Shown in pieces: positions 56,244 through 63,928 of a stretch of DNA of 64,000 nt (position 1 is the first letter of the stretch; every line of letters begins with the position of its first letter). The position numbers were made by a program, and so were the translations under genes. Source of the DNA: G032773895 sp965248935. GTDB lineage: Bacteria > Pseudomonadota > Gammaproteobacteria > Pseudomonadales > Cellvibrionaceae. Location: positions 124,001 to 188,000 of the forward strand of contig OZ252214.1 in assembly GCA_965248935.1 (NCBI GenBank), given 5' to 3'. A model generated the notes under the pieces. The model had not been told where the DNA came from, ran no database searches, and was given only the letters and a program-made list of their open reading frames with translations.

Positions 56244-56347
56244 TGTTAACACCAAGCGATTTTGTCGCTACTAACTTGTATTAGTGTCATTACCAGGGGA
56301 AATTGACGGGTCTATTTATCCGTATTTCTTATTTGTTCTTTTTTGAG
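56244..56347 (+). repeat. Dispersed repeat, copy A
   Basis: Matches the reverse complement of 62535-62622. Shared blocks are TGTTAA-ACCAAGC, TTTGTCGCTAC, ACCAG-G-AAA, GACG, TTTATCCGT and TTTCTTATTTGTTCTTTTT-GAG. Copy A has about 14 extra bases in the middle. Not coding and not near a transposase end that I can define. Confidence 0.8.
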
Positions 56348-56350
56348 CAT

Positions 56351-56539
56351 TTAAGAAGTGTAGGGGATAATATTTCCTTCACTATCCTGACGGTATATAA
56401 GTTTGCTTAAACCTTCACTCAATCGGTCTTCAGCCAGTGCCCAGTGCTTTAGATCATCAAGACGTGTTTGTAGCGCCCTGCCATAAGCCCAACCAAAGCT
56501 GGATAATGACAAACCAGTATTTATATTGCGGGGGCGCAA
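56351..56539 (-). CDS. Doubtful small open frame
   Basis: A 62-residue frame starting MRPRNINTGLSLSSFGW, with an amphipathic helical part (RALQTRLDDLKHWALAED) and ending GNIIPYTS. It lies 30 bp downstream of the GNAT toxin. I recognise no family; composition looks protein-like, so it may be a small gene or the tail of a lost one. Confidence 0.3.
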   Translation of the reverse strand: MRPRNINTGLSLSSFGWAYGRALQTRLDDLKHWALAEDRLSEGLSKLIYRQDSEGNIIPYTS

Positions 56540-56568
56540 AATTCCTTGTTACCTCATCATTCCTTACA

Positions 56569-57099
56569 TCAGGAAAATAATTGTGCCACCGTGTTCATTG
56601 GTAAAAATAATCTCACACGCCCCTCATCATGATGGTCAAGAGGCTTAAAACCATATTGCTCGTAAAAAGCTTGGACACCATCATCCAATACATCGACTAC
56701 GACTGCGTTTGACGGTAAATGGGTATTAATTTCAAAGCAATTTTTTAAAGCATGTATTAAAGTGATCTTACCAAGCCCCTGCCCTTGCGCGCCAACATGA
56801 ACTGCAAGCTGCGTAATAAGCATAACGGGAATGGGATAACGCGGAAGTTTTTTGGCTAATGGTGCAGGTAAAGTCTCACGTTTTATTTCAGTGTGAGACA
56901 AAGTATAAAAGGCGCATATATCGAACTTCTCATCCACCTGATCCAACGCTGGCAAAACCAGTGTTTTACTGATACCTGCGTCCCGATGCCGTGCAGCAGA
57001 TTGACGAATAAAGTCATTTAACTCTTTCCGGCCACAGTCAAAAGTTTTGCGTTCATGACGGGACTTATCCAGCTCTTCAAATTGCTTGTCCGGTTCCAC
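56569..57099 (-). CDS. GNAT-type toxin (TacT/AtaT-like acetyltransferase)
   Basis: 176 residues. The start FEELDKSRHERKTFDCGRKELNDFIRQ is the mark of GNAT toxins that acetylate aminoacyl-tRNA and stop translation. The acetyl-CoA site is in QLAVHVGAQGQGLGKITLIHAL, and FYEQYGFKPL is the conserved end. It directly follows the DUF1778 antitoxin gene (stop at 57100, start at 57099), the standard type II arrangement. Confidence 0.9.
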   Translation of the reverse strand: MEPDKQFEELDKSRHERKTFDCGRKELNDFIRQSAARHRDAGISKTLVLPALDQVDEKFDICAFYTLSHTEIKRETLPAPLAKKLPRYPIPVMLITQLAVHVGAQGQGLGKITLIHALKNCFEINTHLPSNAVVVDVLDDGVQAFYEQYGFKPLDHHDEGRVRLFLPMNTVAQLFS

Positions 57100-57366
57100 C
57101 TAAAAGCCTTTTCCTTTGGCAAATTCTGCTGCTTTGCGAAGTTTCTGATTTGGGGCTTCGGCTGCCTCACACGCACTCATAAAACGGTCAAAGATATCGT
57201 CTTTAACTGTAATGGATTCATGTTCTTTAATAACTTGCTGCGCATCTTGCTCAATCAAACGCACCACATATTCGGTCAAGCTATTCATACCCTTAAGGGC
57301 TGCTGCCTTTTCTGCTGCCATTTTGATCGCATCATCAATGCGCATATCTATTCGTGATGTCGCCAT
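57100..57366 (-). CDS. DUF1778 (ribbon-helix-helix) antitoxin
   Basis: The ATG at 57366 (MATSRIDMRIDDAIKMAAEKAA) with GAGG upstream gives 88 residues. The N-terminus is a ribbon-helix-helix DNA-binding unit and the C-terminus (DIFDRFMSACEAAEAPNQKLRKA) wraps the toxin in known TacA/TacT pairs. The complex is expected to repress its own promoter in the 57370-57450 region. Confidence 0.9.
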   Translation of the reverse strand: MATSRIDMRIDDAIKMAAEKAAALKGMNSLTEYVVRLIEQDAQQVIKEHESITVKDDIFDRFMSACEAAEAPNQKLRKAAEFAKGKGF

Positions 57367-57630
57367 AATCAGCACCTCTTTCACTTAAATTTCGACCTTT
57401 TATCAGCATACCACCGCAAAATAATAACGTACAGCACCTTTCCGTACAGCGATATATAAAGCTGCATTTTGACTCACGCAGAGAGATTATTAAGGGAGCC
57501 GCCCTTAAGCAGTCATGGAATAAACCACCTCGTTCCACTGGTGCAGTGCAGATTCAAGCGCCCAATATGCACCACACAGCACTTAGCTGAGCCCGCGCAA
57601 AACCATGTGTTTTCGACAGCTATGGAACCA

Positions 57631-58062
57631 TTAACCGCAAGCCCAGCCTATCGACAAGTTTGATATAGGGCGATGTGAAACACGTGACTGTGAACGCTCA
57701 ATTCTCAACGCTGTAGAATTCATTTTTTCTCGTAACCATATGTAGCGAACACCAGCGGGGCTAATTTCAGTCAAGTAATTCTTTTTCAACTGACCTGAAA
57801 CCTGAGCTTGACCTAGATGCGGGTTTTCTAGCGAAAAGTCGATGACTAATTTTTCCAGCTCTTCATCCGTTCTATTTTTATGGCGAAGCTCGGGGTTAAC
57901 TTGACGTTTAAGTGCTTCTTTACCCCCTTCCTTGAGTAGGCGACGATGGCGATAGATTGTCTCTCTTGAGATGCCACTGATACGAGAAGCTTCACTGACA
58001 TTCCCAAGCTTGCCCGCTAATGCCAGTACGTCTAATTTTTTCTGCATGTCCAATTCTTCCAT
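57631..58062 (-). pseudogene. Truncated IS481-type transposase (N-terminal HTH part)
   Basis: The 143-residue frame has the helix-turn-helix region of IS481-like transposases: LALAGKLGNVSEASRISGISRETIYRHRRLLKEGG, then ENPHLGQAQVSGQL and the SPAGVRYIWLREKM segment. After about residue 120 the sequence is no longer transposase-like, and the DDE catalytic domain (over 200 residues) is absent. No terminal inverted repeats were identified. It is a dead remnant beside the GNAT/DUF1778 pair. Confidence 0.8.
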
Positions 58063-58118
58063 CTCGCCAAAATGAATTTAGGATGGACTTAAATTAGGCT
58101 TGCCGGAACTAATACATA

Positions 58119-59147
58119 TTACCTGCTTGATTCTTCCGTTTTCTCTGAAGGGTCTTCCAAACCACTAGGCACACTGAGATCTATAGGTTCCTGATAGGAG
58201 ACGTTATTTTTCTCATGCCGATACTCTGCTATCTTCTCATAGACAACTTTCCTCGCCTCATTAATATCCCCTATAGGTTGATGCACTTCTAATGCCTGCC
58301 AAGGGTTAAAAGACATTATTCTTCCATAGAGATTTTGCTCAACAGTATCAAACTCCTGTTTTGGGATTTCAATAGTTGCCAGCTTAATAAACTCAGAATC
58401 TTTTTCTTTCCACTCTTTTCCAAAGTCTTTTAACGATAAGCCTTGTTTATGAAATTGGATACAGAAATCATACTTGGCAGCTTCATTGCGAAGATTCTTT
58501 TTTAAGTTCTCTCGCATAAAATCATCGGAATCTGTTTCCTTAGGTTCCTCAGTATTATATTGATGCGGTATGGCCGAATATTTAACAATATGATCGCCAA
58601 ACTTATAGGGTGTTGTACTCCAGTAACGAACACGGCTGGGGTCGGCAAAGCGCTTATTTGACTGAAGTAGATTAAGCACAATGCGGGGATGGAAAAGCAC
58701 AAACAGTACAAACGGTATAGTGCCACTCATCAGTCCTTTAATTAAACCAAGAAACTGTTTAAGATTTTTTGTCACAAACTTCGGCGTACTAATTAAAATA
58801 AGATCATGAGTTTGTGCATCCTCCCGCCCAGGCAGTAACTTTCTCCCCGGTACACCAATAAGTTTCACTGCCATGCCACGTATATCCTTTTCCCAATCTC
58901 TTTTTATTGGGGCATTTTGGTTCGAATAACGAACCCAGCAATCGTAAGAGTCTCCAGGTTGAAAAACACCTACCGTAAATTTTGCGGGAATATCTGGGTC
59001 CACAGTAAATTTTGCTTTTACAAGGCCGTGCTGTTTTGGGTGTGCATCTCGGCGCATAGGGCCGTTTTTGGGGTTCTCTTTGGTTATCTTTTTTCTGAGA
59101 AGCTCTGTTAGCTGCTGAGTTTGCTTTTGTGTAAGCGAAGTAGTCAT
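58119..59147 (-). CDS. Catalase-related haem protein
   Basis: The ATG at 59147 (MTTSLTQKQTQQLTELLRKK) gives 342 residues, shorter than catalases (about 480). A distal His36 is in RRDAHPKQHGLVKAKF, followed by catalase-like strands (DSYDCWVRYSN, DIRGMAVKLIGVPG, THDLILISTPKF). VRYWSTTPYKFGD is typical of this subgroup. An RxxxY haem-ligand motif (RKVVY, 299-303) lies in DINEARKVVYEKIAEYR. The subgroup includes peroxidases and allene-oxide-synthase-like enzymes acting on fatty-acid hydroperoxides rather than true catalases. Single gene between the transposase remnant and fba. Confidence 0.82.
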   Translation of the reverse strand: MTTSLTQKQTQQLTELLRKKITKENPKNGPMRRDAHPKQHGLVKAKFTVDPDIPAKFTVGVFQPGDSYDCWVRYSNQNAPIKRDWEKDIRGMAVKLIGVPGRKLLPGREDAQTHDLILISTPKFVTKNLKQFLGLIKGLMSGTIPFVLFVLFHPRIVLNLLQSNKRFADPSRVRYWSTTPYKFGDHIVKYSAIPHQYNTEEPKETDSDDFMRENLKKNLRNEAAKYDFCIQFHKQGLSLKDFGKEWKEKDSEFIKLATIEIPKQEFDTVEQNLYGRIMSFNPWQALEVHQPIGDINEARKVVYEKIAEYRHEKNNVSYQEPIDLSVPSGLEDPSEKTEESSR

Positions 59148-59471
59148 ATTATTGTCCAAGCAGTATTTTGGATGAATAGAATACAAAACAGGCGTAACAC
59201 CTGAGCGGAAAACCAAGTGAATTATAATTCCGTATTATCAACCTCGCCGTATTATTTTTGGCGCCCAAATAACACCAATTACGACTTTAGTTTGTTAATT
59301 ATGACCACTTAATACTTAAAGTGCCATAAACAGGAAGGTTTTATACGATTTTGGTTCGGTTTGGTCTGTATTTATCTGAATACTGTTTTGATATGAAGCA
59401 CAAAAGGAGTGATTGTCTTTTCTACTGATAACAGGCGTGAATACGCTTGTGGTGGTTCTTGTATAAACAAC

Positions 59472-59498
59472 AGGCCGTTTCCAAGTGAGAAACGGCCT
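59472..59498 (-). terminator. Intrinsic terminator of fba
   Basis: A perfect 10-bp stem AGGCCGTTTC / GAAACGGCCT with a 7-base loop; on the minus strand it is followed by GTTGTTTAT. It lies 37 bp beyond the fba stop. Confidence 0.85.
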
Positions 59499-59534
59499 AC
59501 GATTGTGGCGCGACCATAGATTATCGAGCGACGA

Positions 59535-60614
59535 CTATAGAGAGTCCACCGCATTCAAATCGGCAAATGCTTGCTCTAAACGCACAACCATACTGTCCTC
59601 AGCCTTACGCAACCAAACACGAGGGTCATAATACTTCTTGTTTGGCTTATCTTCGCCCTCAGGGTTACCAATTTGGCTTTGCAAATACCCTTCTTTACCT
59701 TGGTAGTAAGTTCGAATACCGTCCCACGCAGCCCACTGGGTGTCCGTATCAATATTCATCTTGATAACGCCATAACCAATAGATTCTTTGATTTCTTCAG
59801 CCGATGAACCTGAGCCACCATGAAAAACAAAGTTTAGCAAGTTACTCTCAATACCATACTTCTCCGATACATAAGACTGGGAGTTACGCAGAATTTCTGG
59901 TGTCAACTTAACGTTTCCAGGCTTGTATACACCATGCACATTGCCAAACGAAGCGGCAATAGTAAAACGGTCGCTTACTTTAGAAAGCTCTTCATAGGCA
60001 TAGGCAACATCTTCAGGCTGAGTGTATAATAAGGAACTGTCCATACCAGTATTATCCACACCATCCTCTTCGCCACCTGTACAACCCAGTTCAATCTCTA
60101 GAGTCATACCCATCTTACTCATTCGCTCTAAATACTTAGCGCAGGTTTGGATATTCTCTTCCAGAGATTCTTCAGAAAGATCAAGCATATGAGAGCTAAA
60201 TAAAGGCTGACCTGTTTCCTCGAAATGCGCCTCACCGGCGTCAAGCAGGCCGTCGATCCAAGGCAACAGCTTCTTAGCCGCGTGGTCTGTATGCAAAATA
60301 ACTGGCACCCCATAAGCTTCAGCCATTTGATGGACGTGCATAGCACCTGATACCCCACCTAAAATTGCCGCTTCTTGGCCTTCGCCTTTGAAACCCTTAC
60401 CTGCAACAAAAGCTGCTCCACCATTGGAAAATTGGATCACAACAGGTGATTTCGCTTTAGCAGCCGCCTCTAAGGTGGCGTTGATTGAGTTAGAACCGAC
60501 ACAGTTAACTGCGGGCAATGCGAACTTGTTAGCCTTGGCAACTTCGAAGATCTTTTGAACGTCGTCACCCGTGACAACTCCAGGCTGAACAACATCTGAT
60601 ACTTTCTGAGTCAT
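59535..60614 (-). CDS. fba: Fructose-bisphosphate aldolase, class II
   Basis: Zn-dependent aldolase of glycolysis and gluconeogenesis. At 359 residues it is the E. coli FbaA (class IIA) type. Zn ligands lie in LHTDHAAKKLLPW, ELGCTGGEEDGVDN, NVHGVYKPGNV and FHGGSGSS; MNIDTDTQWAAWDG and NKKYYDPRVWLRKAE are conserved. In many gammaproteobacteria pgk precedes it; here it is alone between a catalase-like gene and an OmpA-family gene, so this core gene has been placed in a rearranged region. Confidence 0.97.
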   Translation of the reverse strand: MTQKVSDVVQPGVVTGDDVQKIFEVAKANKFALPAVNCVGSNSINATLEAAAKAKSPVVIQFSNGGAAFVAGKGFKGEGQEAAILGGVSGAMHVHQMAEAYGVPVILHTDHAAKKLLPWIDGLLDAGEAHFEETGQPLFSSHMLDLSEESLEENIQTCAKYLERMSKMGMTLEIELGCTGGEEDGVDNTGMDSSLLYTQPEDVAYAYEELSKVSDRFTIAASFGNVHGVYKPGNVKLTPEILRNSQSYVSEKYGIESNLLNFVFHGGSGSSAEEIKESIGYGVIKMNIDTDTQWAAWDGIRTYYQGKEGYLQSQIGNPEGEDKPNKKYYDPRVWLRKAEDSMVVRLEQAFADLNAVDSL

Positions 60615-60949
60615 GAATACTTCCTAAAATTAAGGTTAAAAATTGGCTGTAGACCCCATCGTTCAGGGCGCTCACAAAAAAATCGGTATATAGGCCACAA
60701 GACCAGAGCCTATTTTAGCGCGCGTATTCTGACACAAGAGAGCCAATATTTTAAGCGGCGGCATCTAAAATCTATGCATCCACACTATCTCACAGCCTCC
60801 GGCTAGCTTAAGCCTCTGATTTTAATTAAAAAAATATGTTACAGTCGAAAGCTTTAAACGTGCGTAGTACTTAAACAGGGAGACTCTAAATGATAAGAAA
60901 TCAGATAAAAATCCGTATTTGACCACTCGCAAGCAAGGGGAAACCAATA
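60615..60949. other. Divergent intergenic region fba/ompA-like, no gene
   Basis: 335 bp with both promoters. No open frame, repeat or RNA gene recognised. Confidence 0.5.
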
Positions 60950-62428
60950 ATGAAGCTAAGCATTCAGCCGATTATTTCAACAATCACTTTTGTTCTTATC
61001 AGTGCCTACTGCTCTTTCGCTCTCGCGGATAACATCAAAGAACGTCTCTTCGCCGAAGTTTACCTAGCAAAACAATCCGCAACAGAGAAAAACGCCAGTG
61101 AATTTGCCCCTCGCTCCTTTGGCCGAGCAATGAAAACCCTAGGACAAGCAGAAGCCAAATATGAAAAAGGGAAAACCGTTGAAAGCGTTAATACCTCCAC
61201 CCACAAAGCCATTAAGCAGTTCAAAAAAGCTCAGTTTACGGCTGAAATAGCCCAACAGCGGCTATCTGGGTTAATTCAAGCGAAAAAAGATGCCGAAGCA
61301 GTCAAAGCTCACAAAACAGCCTCCTCCCCCTCAAACTGGAAGAAAGCCGAACGTCAATACAGAGATGCCATTAACTACTTAGAGCAAGGCGTTCAAAGGC
61401 AAGCACTCATAAAGGCAAAAAGTTCACAGAAAACCTATCGAACACTGGAACTCAATGCCATCAAAGCCAAACTGCTAGATGAAACAAGAACACTGATAAA
61501 ACAAGCCGAAAAAGCAAAAGCAAAAAAATACGCTCCCAAAACCTACGCCAAAGCCATTTCACTACTGGCAACAGCCGAAAAAGAACTGACAGAAAATCGA
61601 TACGACATTGATCAGCCACGAAGCTTGGCAATGGAAGCAAAGTACGAAGCTCAACACGCCATATATCTAAGCAAATATATCAAAAAGAAGAAGGACTCAA
61701 ATAAAACGGATGAGGACCTAATTTTAGAATGGGAAACGCCTCTTCAACAAGTCGCCGCTATGGCAGACATCCATGCCCATTTTCATAACGGCTATCAACC
61801 CGTAGCAAATGCGTTAATCAATTATATTGATATGCACAGCGCCCGCTCGCAGGAACAAGAGCAAGACCTACTCAACAAGAATCAACAAATCTCTTCTCTC
61901 AACCAACAGGTTTCCGAGCTAAGTCAGAAACTAGGCGGTGTCGCCAGCGCGGAAGCCGCATTAAAACAACAATTATTAACGCAAGAAAAAATTCGCCAAA
62001 AAGTGAAAGAAATTGAACAAACCTTTACACGATTTGAAGCCAATGTATTCCGTGATTCCGACCAAATATATATTCGACTACTTGGTATGAGTTTTGATTC
62101 AGGAAGCTCAAACCTAAAACCACAGGATTTTAAACTGCTTGCTAAGGTCAAGAACGCCTTCGATATTTTCCCCAATTGCAACGTCATTATTGAAGGTCAC
62201 ACCGATTCCTTTGGTGGCGATGATATGAACCTAATATTATCCGAAGACCGGGCTAAATCGGTAAAGGACCATTTTGTCAATAGAGCCAAGATGCCTGCGG
62301 CCAATGTCGATGCGGTGGGTTATGGTGAAACTCGCCCAGTGGCCAATAACGAAACGCCCCAAGGGCGAGCTAAAAATAGACGGATTGATATTCGAATTGC
62401 ACCAAACCTAGATATTACGACCCTATAA
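60950..62428 (+). CDS. OmpA-family outer-membrane/periplasmic protein with coiled coil
   Basis: 492 residues. Signal peptide 1-26 (cleavage after CSFALA). A helical Lys/Ala/Glu-rich region of DUF4398-like repeats covers about 30-235 (AEVYLAKQSATEKNASEFAP, KAEAKYEKGKTVESV, KAKAKKYAPKTYAKAI). A coiled coil runs at about 300-345, and the C-terminal OmpA peptidoglycan-binding domain at about 370-485 (SFDSGSSNLKP, VIIEGHTDSFGGD, NLILSEDRAKSV, GYGETRPVANNET). It probably ties the outer membrane to peptidoglycan. No operon partner. Confidence 0.9.
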   Translation: MKLSIQPIISTITFVLISAYCSFALADNIKERLFAEVYLAKQSATEKNASEFAPRSFGRAMKTLGQAEAKYEKGKTVESVNTSTHKAIKQFKKAQFTAEIAQQRLSGLIQAKKDAEAVKAHKTASSPSNWKKAERQYRDAINYLEQGVQRQALIKAKSSQKTYRTLELNAIKAKLLDETRTLIKQAEKAKAKKYAPKTYAKAISLLATAEKELTENRYDIDQPRSLAMEAKYEAQHAIYLSKYIKKKKDSNKTDEDLILEWETPLQQVAAMADIHAHFHNGYQPVANALINYIDMHSARSQEQEQDLLNKNQQISSLNQQVSELSQKLGGVASAEAALKQQLLTQEKIRQKVKEIEQTFTRFEANVFRDSDQIYIRLLGMSFDSGSSNLKPQDFKLLAKVKNAFDIFPNCNVIIEGHTDSFGGDDMNLILSEDRAKSVKDHFVNRAKMPAANVDAVGYGETRPVANNETPQGRAKNRRIDIRIAPNLDITTL

Positions 62429-62493
62429 ATAACGTTTACCGTTCCCACGCACGAGGGGCTGGCTAAACCGCCCCATCTTGTGATGCCCATACG

Positions 62494-62549
62494 TTTGGGT
62501 TTACGACTCAAAAAGAACAAATTTGGGTTTACGACTCAAAAAGAACAAA
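62494..62549 (+). repeat. Perfect 28-bp tandem duplication
   Basis: The unit starting TTTGGGTTTACGACTCAAAA occurs exactly twice, at 62494-62521 and 62522-62549, just at the edge of dispersed repeat copy B. Confidence 0.95.
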
Positions 62550-62622
62550 TAAGAAACACGGATAAAGTAGGTTCGTCATTTTCTCTGGTAGTGGGTAGCG
62601 ACAAAGTTGCTTGGTATTAACA
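62535..62622 (-). repeat. Dispersed repeat, copy B (inverted)
   Basis: Reverse complement of copy A at 56244-56347 with about 14 bases fewer in the centre. It lies in the gene-free DNA after the ompA-like gene. Confidence 0.8.
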
Positions 62623-62662
62623 CACCTTTTATGAAAACAAGCACAAATCCAACAAACGTCGC

Positions 62663-62716
62663 ACCCTTACACGGTAAACGTTGGAAGGCGCCTCCGGCTT
62701 TTCCAACCTACAGGGT
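62663..62716. other. Long GC-rich hairpin
   Basis: GTTGGAA (62680-62686) and TTCCAAC (62701-62707) form a stem with a GC-rich inner part (GGCGCC..CCGGC), extended by ACCCT / AGGGT at the base. ATTTTAATTT follows. It could end an RNA from the left, though it is about 235 bp beyond the ompA-like stop. Confidence 0.5.
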
Positions 62717-62821
62717 ATTTTAATTTATTCTGAGTACGGTCGTTTCCATCTAGCTCAACAATTCGCGTCTTTAACCACTGATTAATGAGATTCAATCATC
62801 GATTATCGCCTATGCGAACTT

Positions 62822-62914
62822 TTAATCCATTAACCAATCGTGATCTATATTGTCAAAGAAGCCTTTTATGCCTGCTTCGACTACATACCCATACCCTCTG
62901 AATTGAAGATTGAG
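62822..62914 (-). pseudogene. Fragment of a group II intron reverse transcriptase
   Basis: A 30-codon frame on the minus strand reads RGYGYVVEAGIKGFF then DNIDHDWLMD and stop. This matches the reverse transcriptase block of group II intron proteins (YVVEADIKGFFDNIDH). The Asp of VEAD, a catalytic metal ligand, is Gly here. No other part of the intron protein or its domain V was found nearby, so it is a dead remnant. Confidence 0.7.
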
Positions 62915-62921
62915 CTGTAAA

Positions 62922-63125
62922 CTATAAAACCCCGATTTGGTGAGCTATTGCTCTTTGACTAACCCGGTCATATAGGTATTTTGAAATAGCAACAAATACG
63001 ACACCAAATACCAATAATATTACAATGCCAAAAATGCTAACCCTGCCAACAGAGTAAAGCCAAATTAAGAACACCAAAAATATTGCTGTAAATAATGACC
63101 CGACAACGATAGATCGTGTATTCAT
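62922..63125 (-). CDS. Small two-helix membrane protein, probable immunity protein
   Basis: The ATG at 63125 (MNTRSIVVGSLF) gives 67 residues with two membrane helices (about 5-24 and 28-48) and a basic/amphipathic tail (YLYDRVSQRAIAHQ). It starts two bases after the TAG of the glycine-zipper reading frame (TAGCAATG), a tight coupling typical of a toxin followed by its immunity gene. No sequence family is recognised; the role is inferred from position and topology. Confidence 0.6.
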   Translation of the reverse strand: MNTRSIVVGSLFTAIFLVFLIWLYSVGRVSIFGIVILLVFGVVFVAISKYLYDRVSQRAIAHQIGVL

Positions 63126-63127
63126 TG

Positions 63128-63420
63128 CTAGCCCCAAAATGAATCAAATGCTATTTCTGCACCAACAGCAAATATAACGCCACCGACAAAGATCCCAATG
63201 CCAACACATACAGGAGTTCCGGGGCCACATGCTAGGCCAGCTACCGCACCTCCAGCTACTGAGCCAAGCAAACCACCGCCAATAACAGCTCCCTCTTTGG
63301 CTGTTGCTTGGAGTTTGTCATCTGCCGTCGCGATGTTGTAAACAGCCGCCGTGATGGTAAGTGCAATAAAGCTCTTCCCTGCTATGAGATTTGACCCGCT
63401 TTTTGTTAGGCTTTTTCTAT
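63128..63420 (-). pseudogene. Orphan C-terminal glycine-zipper toxin module
   Basis: An open minus-strand frame without ATG, GTG or early TTG reads FIALTITAAVYNIATADDKL, then a Gly/Ala-rich membrane part (EGAVIGGGLLGSVAGGAVAG), LACGPGTPVCVGIGIFVGG, and ends IAFDSFWG at a TAG (63128-63130). Such tails, with the CGPGxPVC element, close many polymorphic (Rhs/PAAR-linked) pore-forming toxins. The 5' end overlaps the DUF3368 gene in another frame, and a stop closes the frame just upstream. It is therefore probably a detached toxin tail; translation from a rare start cannot be excluded. Confidence 0.6.
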
Positions 63421-63918
63421 CGCACGCTTTTCACCTGCCAACTCTAAAGCTTGTTCATACAATTTTATACCAAGCTTAAATTTGGTAGCCATAAGCCGGT
63501 CGAGATATGGTCTAACTAGAGGTATCAGATTCCGCTCTTTGGCTAGCAGTAAGATTCCAACCATTCCAGTAATTTGAAGGCCAAGTGACTTGGCGTATCC
63601 TCGACCAATTTTCTCATCGATGATCAATAGATCAGCTCGCATTTCTTCCGCCAATGCAACTGCTTCAGATTCACCTGGATCTAAAAAAGATGAATGAAAT
63701 TTTACCCTTTCACGATTCTTGACCTTCTGAGTTTTTATCCACGGCAGGCTTTTTACTTCTTTAGCCCCCGGTATATCCATTCCGTGAGAAGTTAACTCAG
63801 AGTACACTGCCTCAGGAATATAGATTGTAAGATAAAGCTGGTGGATTAAGTTAAGTGCGCCAACTCTTGCCAAATGAGTGATAGCTGTTGTATCGCTTAC
63901 TACAATTTTGGATTTCAT
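63406..63918 (-). CDS. DUF3368 PIN-like toxin
   Basis: 170 residues. Acidic residues of a PIN nuclease fold: Asp9 in VVSDTTAITHLARVG, Glu and Asp in DPGESEAVALAEE, and DLLIIDEKIGR with the DUF3368-type D-E. GITGMVGILLLAKERN-like C-terminal helix region and a Lys-rich end complete it. It follows a UPF0175 antitoxin gene by 10 bp, the usual partner. It probably cleaves RNA. Confidence 0.88.
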   Translation of the reverse strand: MKSKIVVSDTTAITHLARVGALNLIHQLYLTIYIPEAVYSELTSHGMDIPGAKEVKSLPWIKTQKVKNRERVKFHSSFLDPGESEAVALAEEMRADLLIIDEKIGRGYAKSLGLQITGMVGILLLAKERNLIPLVRPYLDRLMATKFKLGIKLYEQALELAGEKRAIEKA

Positions 63919-63928
63919 TGTTCGCCTT

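Noticed and set aside
56096..56284. 62-codon frame after the P450
   Set aside because: It starts inside the P450 terminator hairpin and ends inside the dispersed repeat; protein is low in hydrophobic content and unlike any family.
57469..57663. 64-codon plus-strand frame between antitoxin and transposase remnant
   Set aside because: Antisense to the end of the remnant, no family, no ribosome site.
56244..62716. Integron attC sites, suggested by toxin-antitoxin genes and hairpins
   Set aside because: The repeats lack paired RYYYAAC/GTTRRRY cores, no integrase is present, and the interval includes core genes with their own promoters.
62630..62722. 30-codon frame starting MKTSTNPTNVAPLHGKRW
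   Set aside because: No ribosome site and it reads through the GC-rich hairpin; too short to support.
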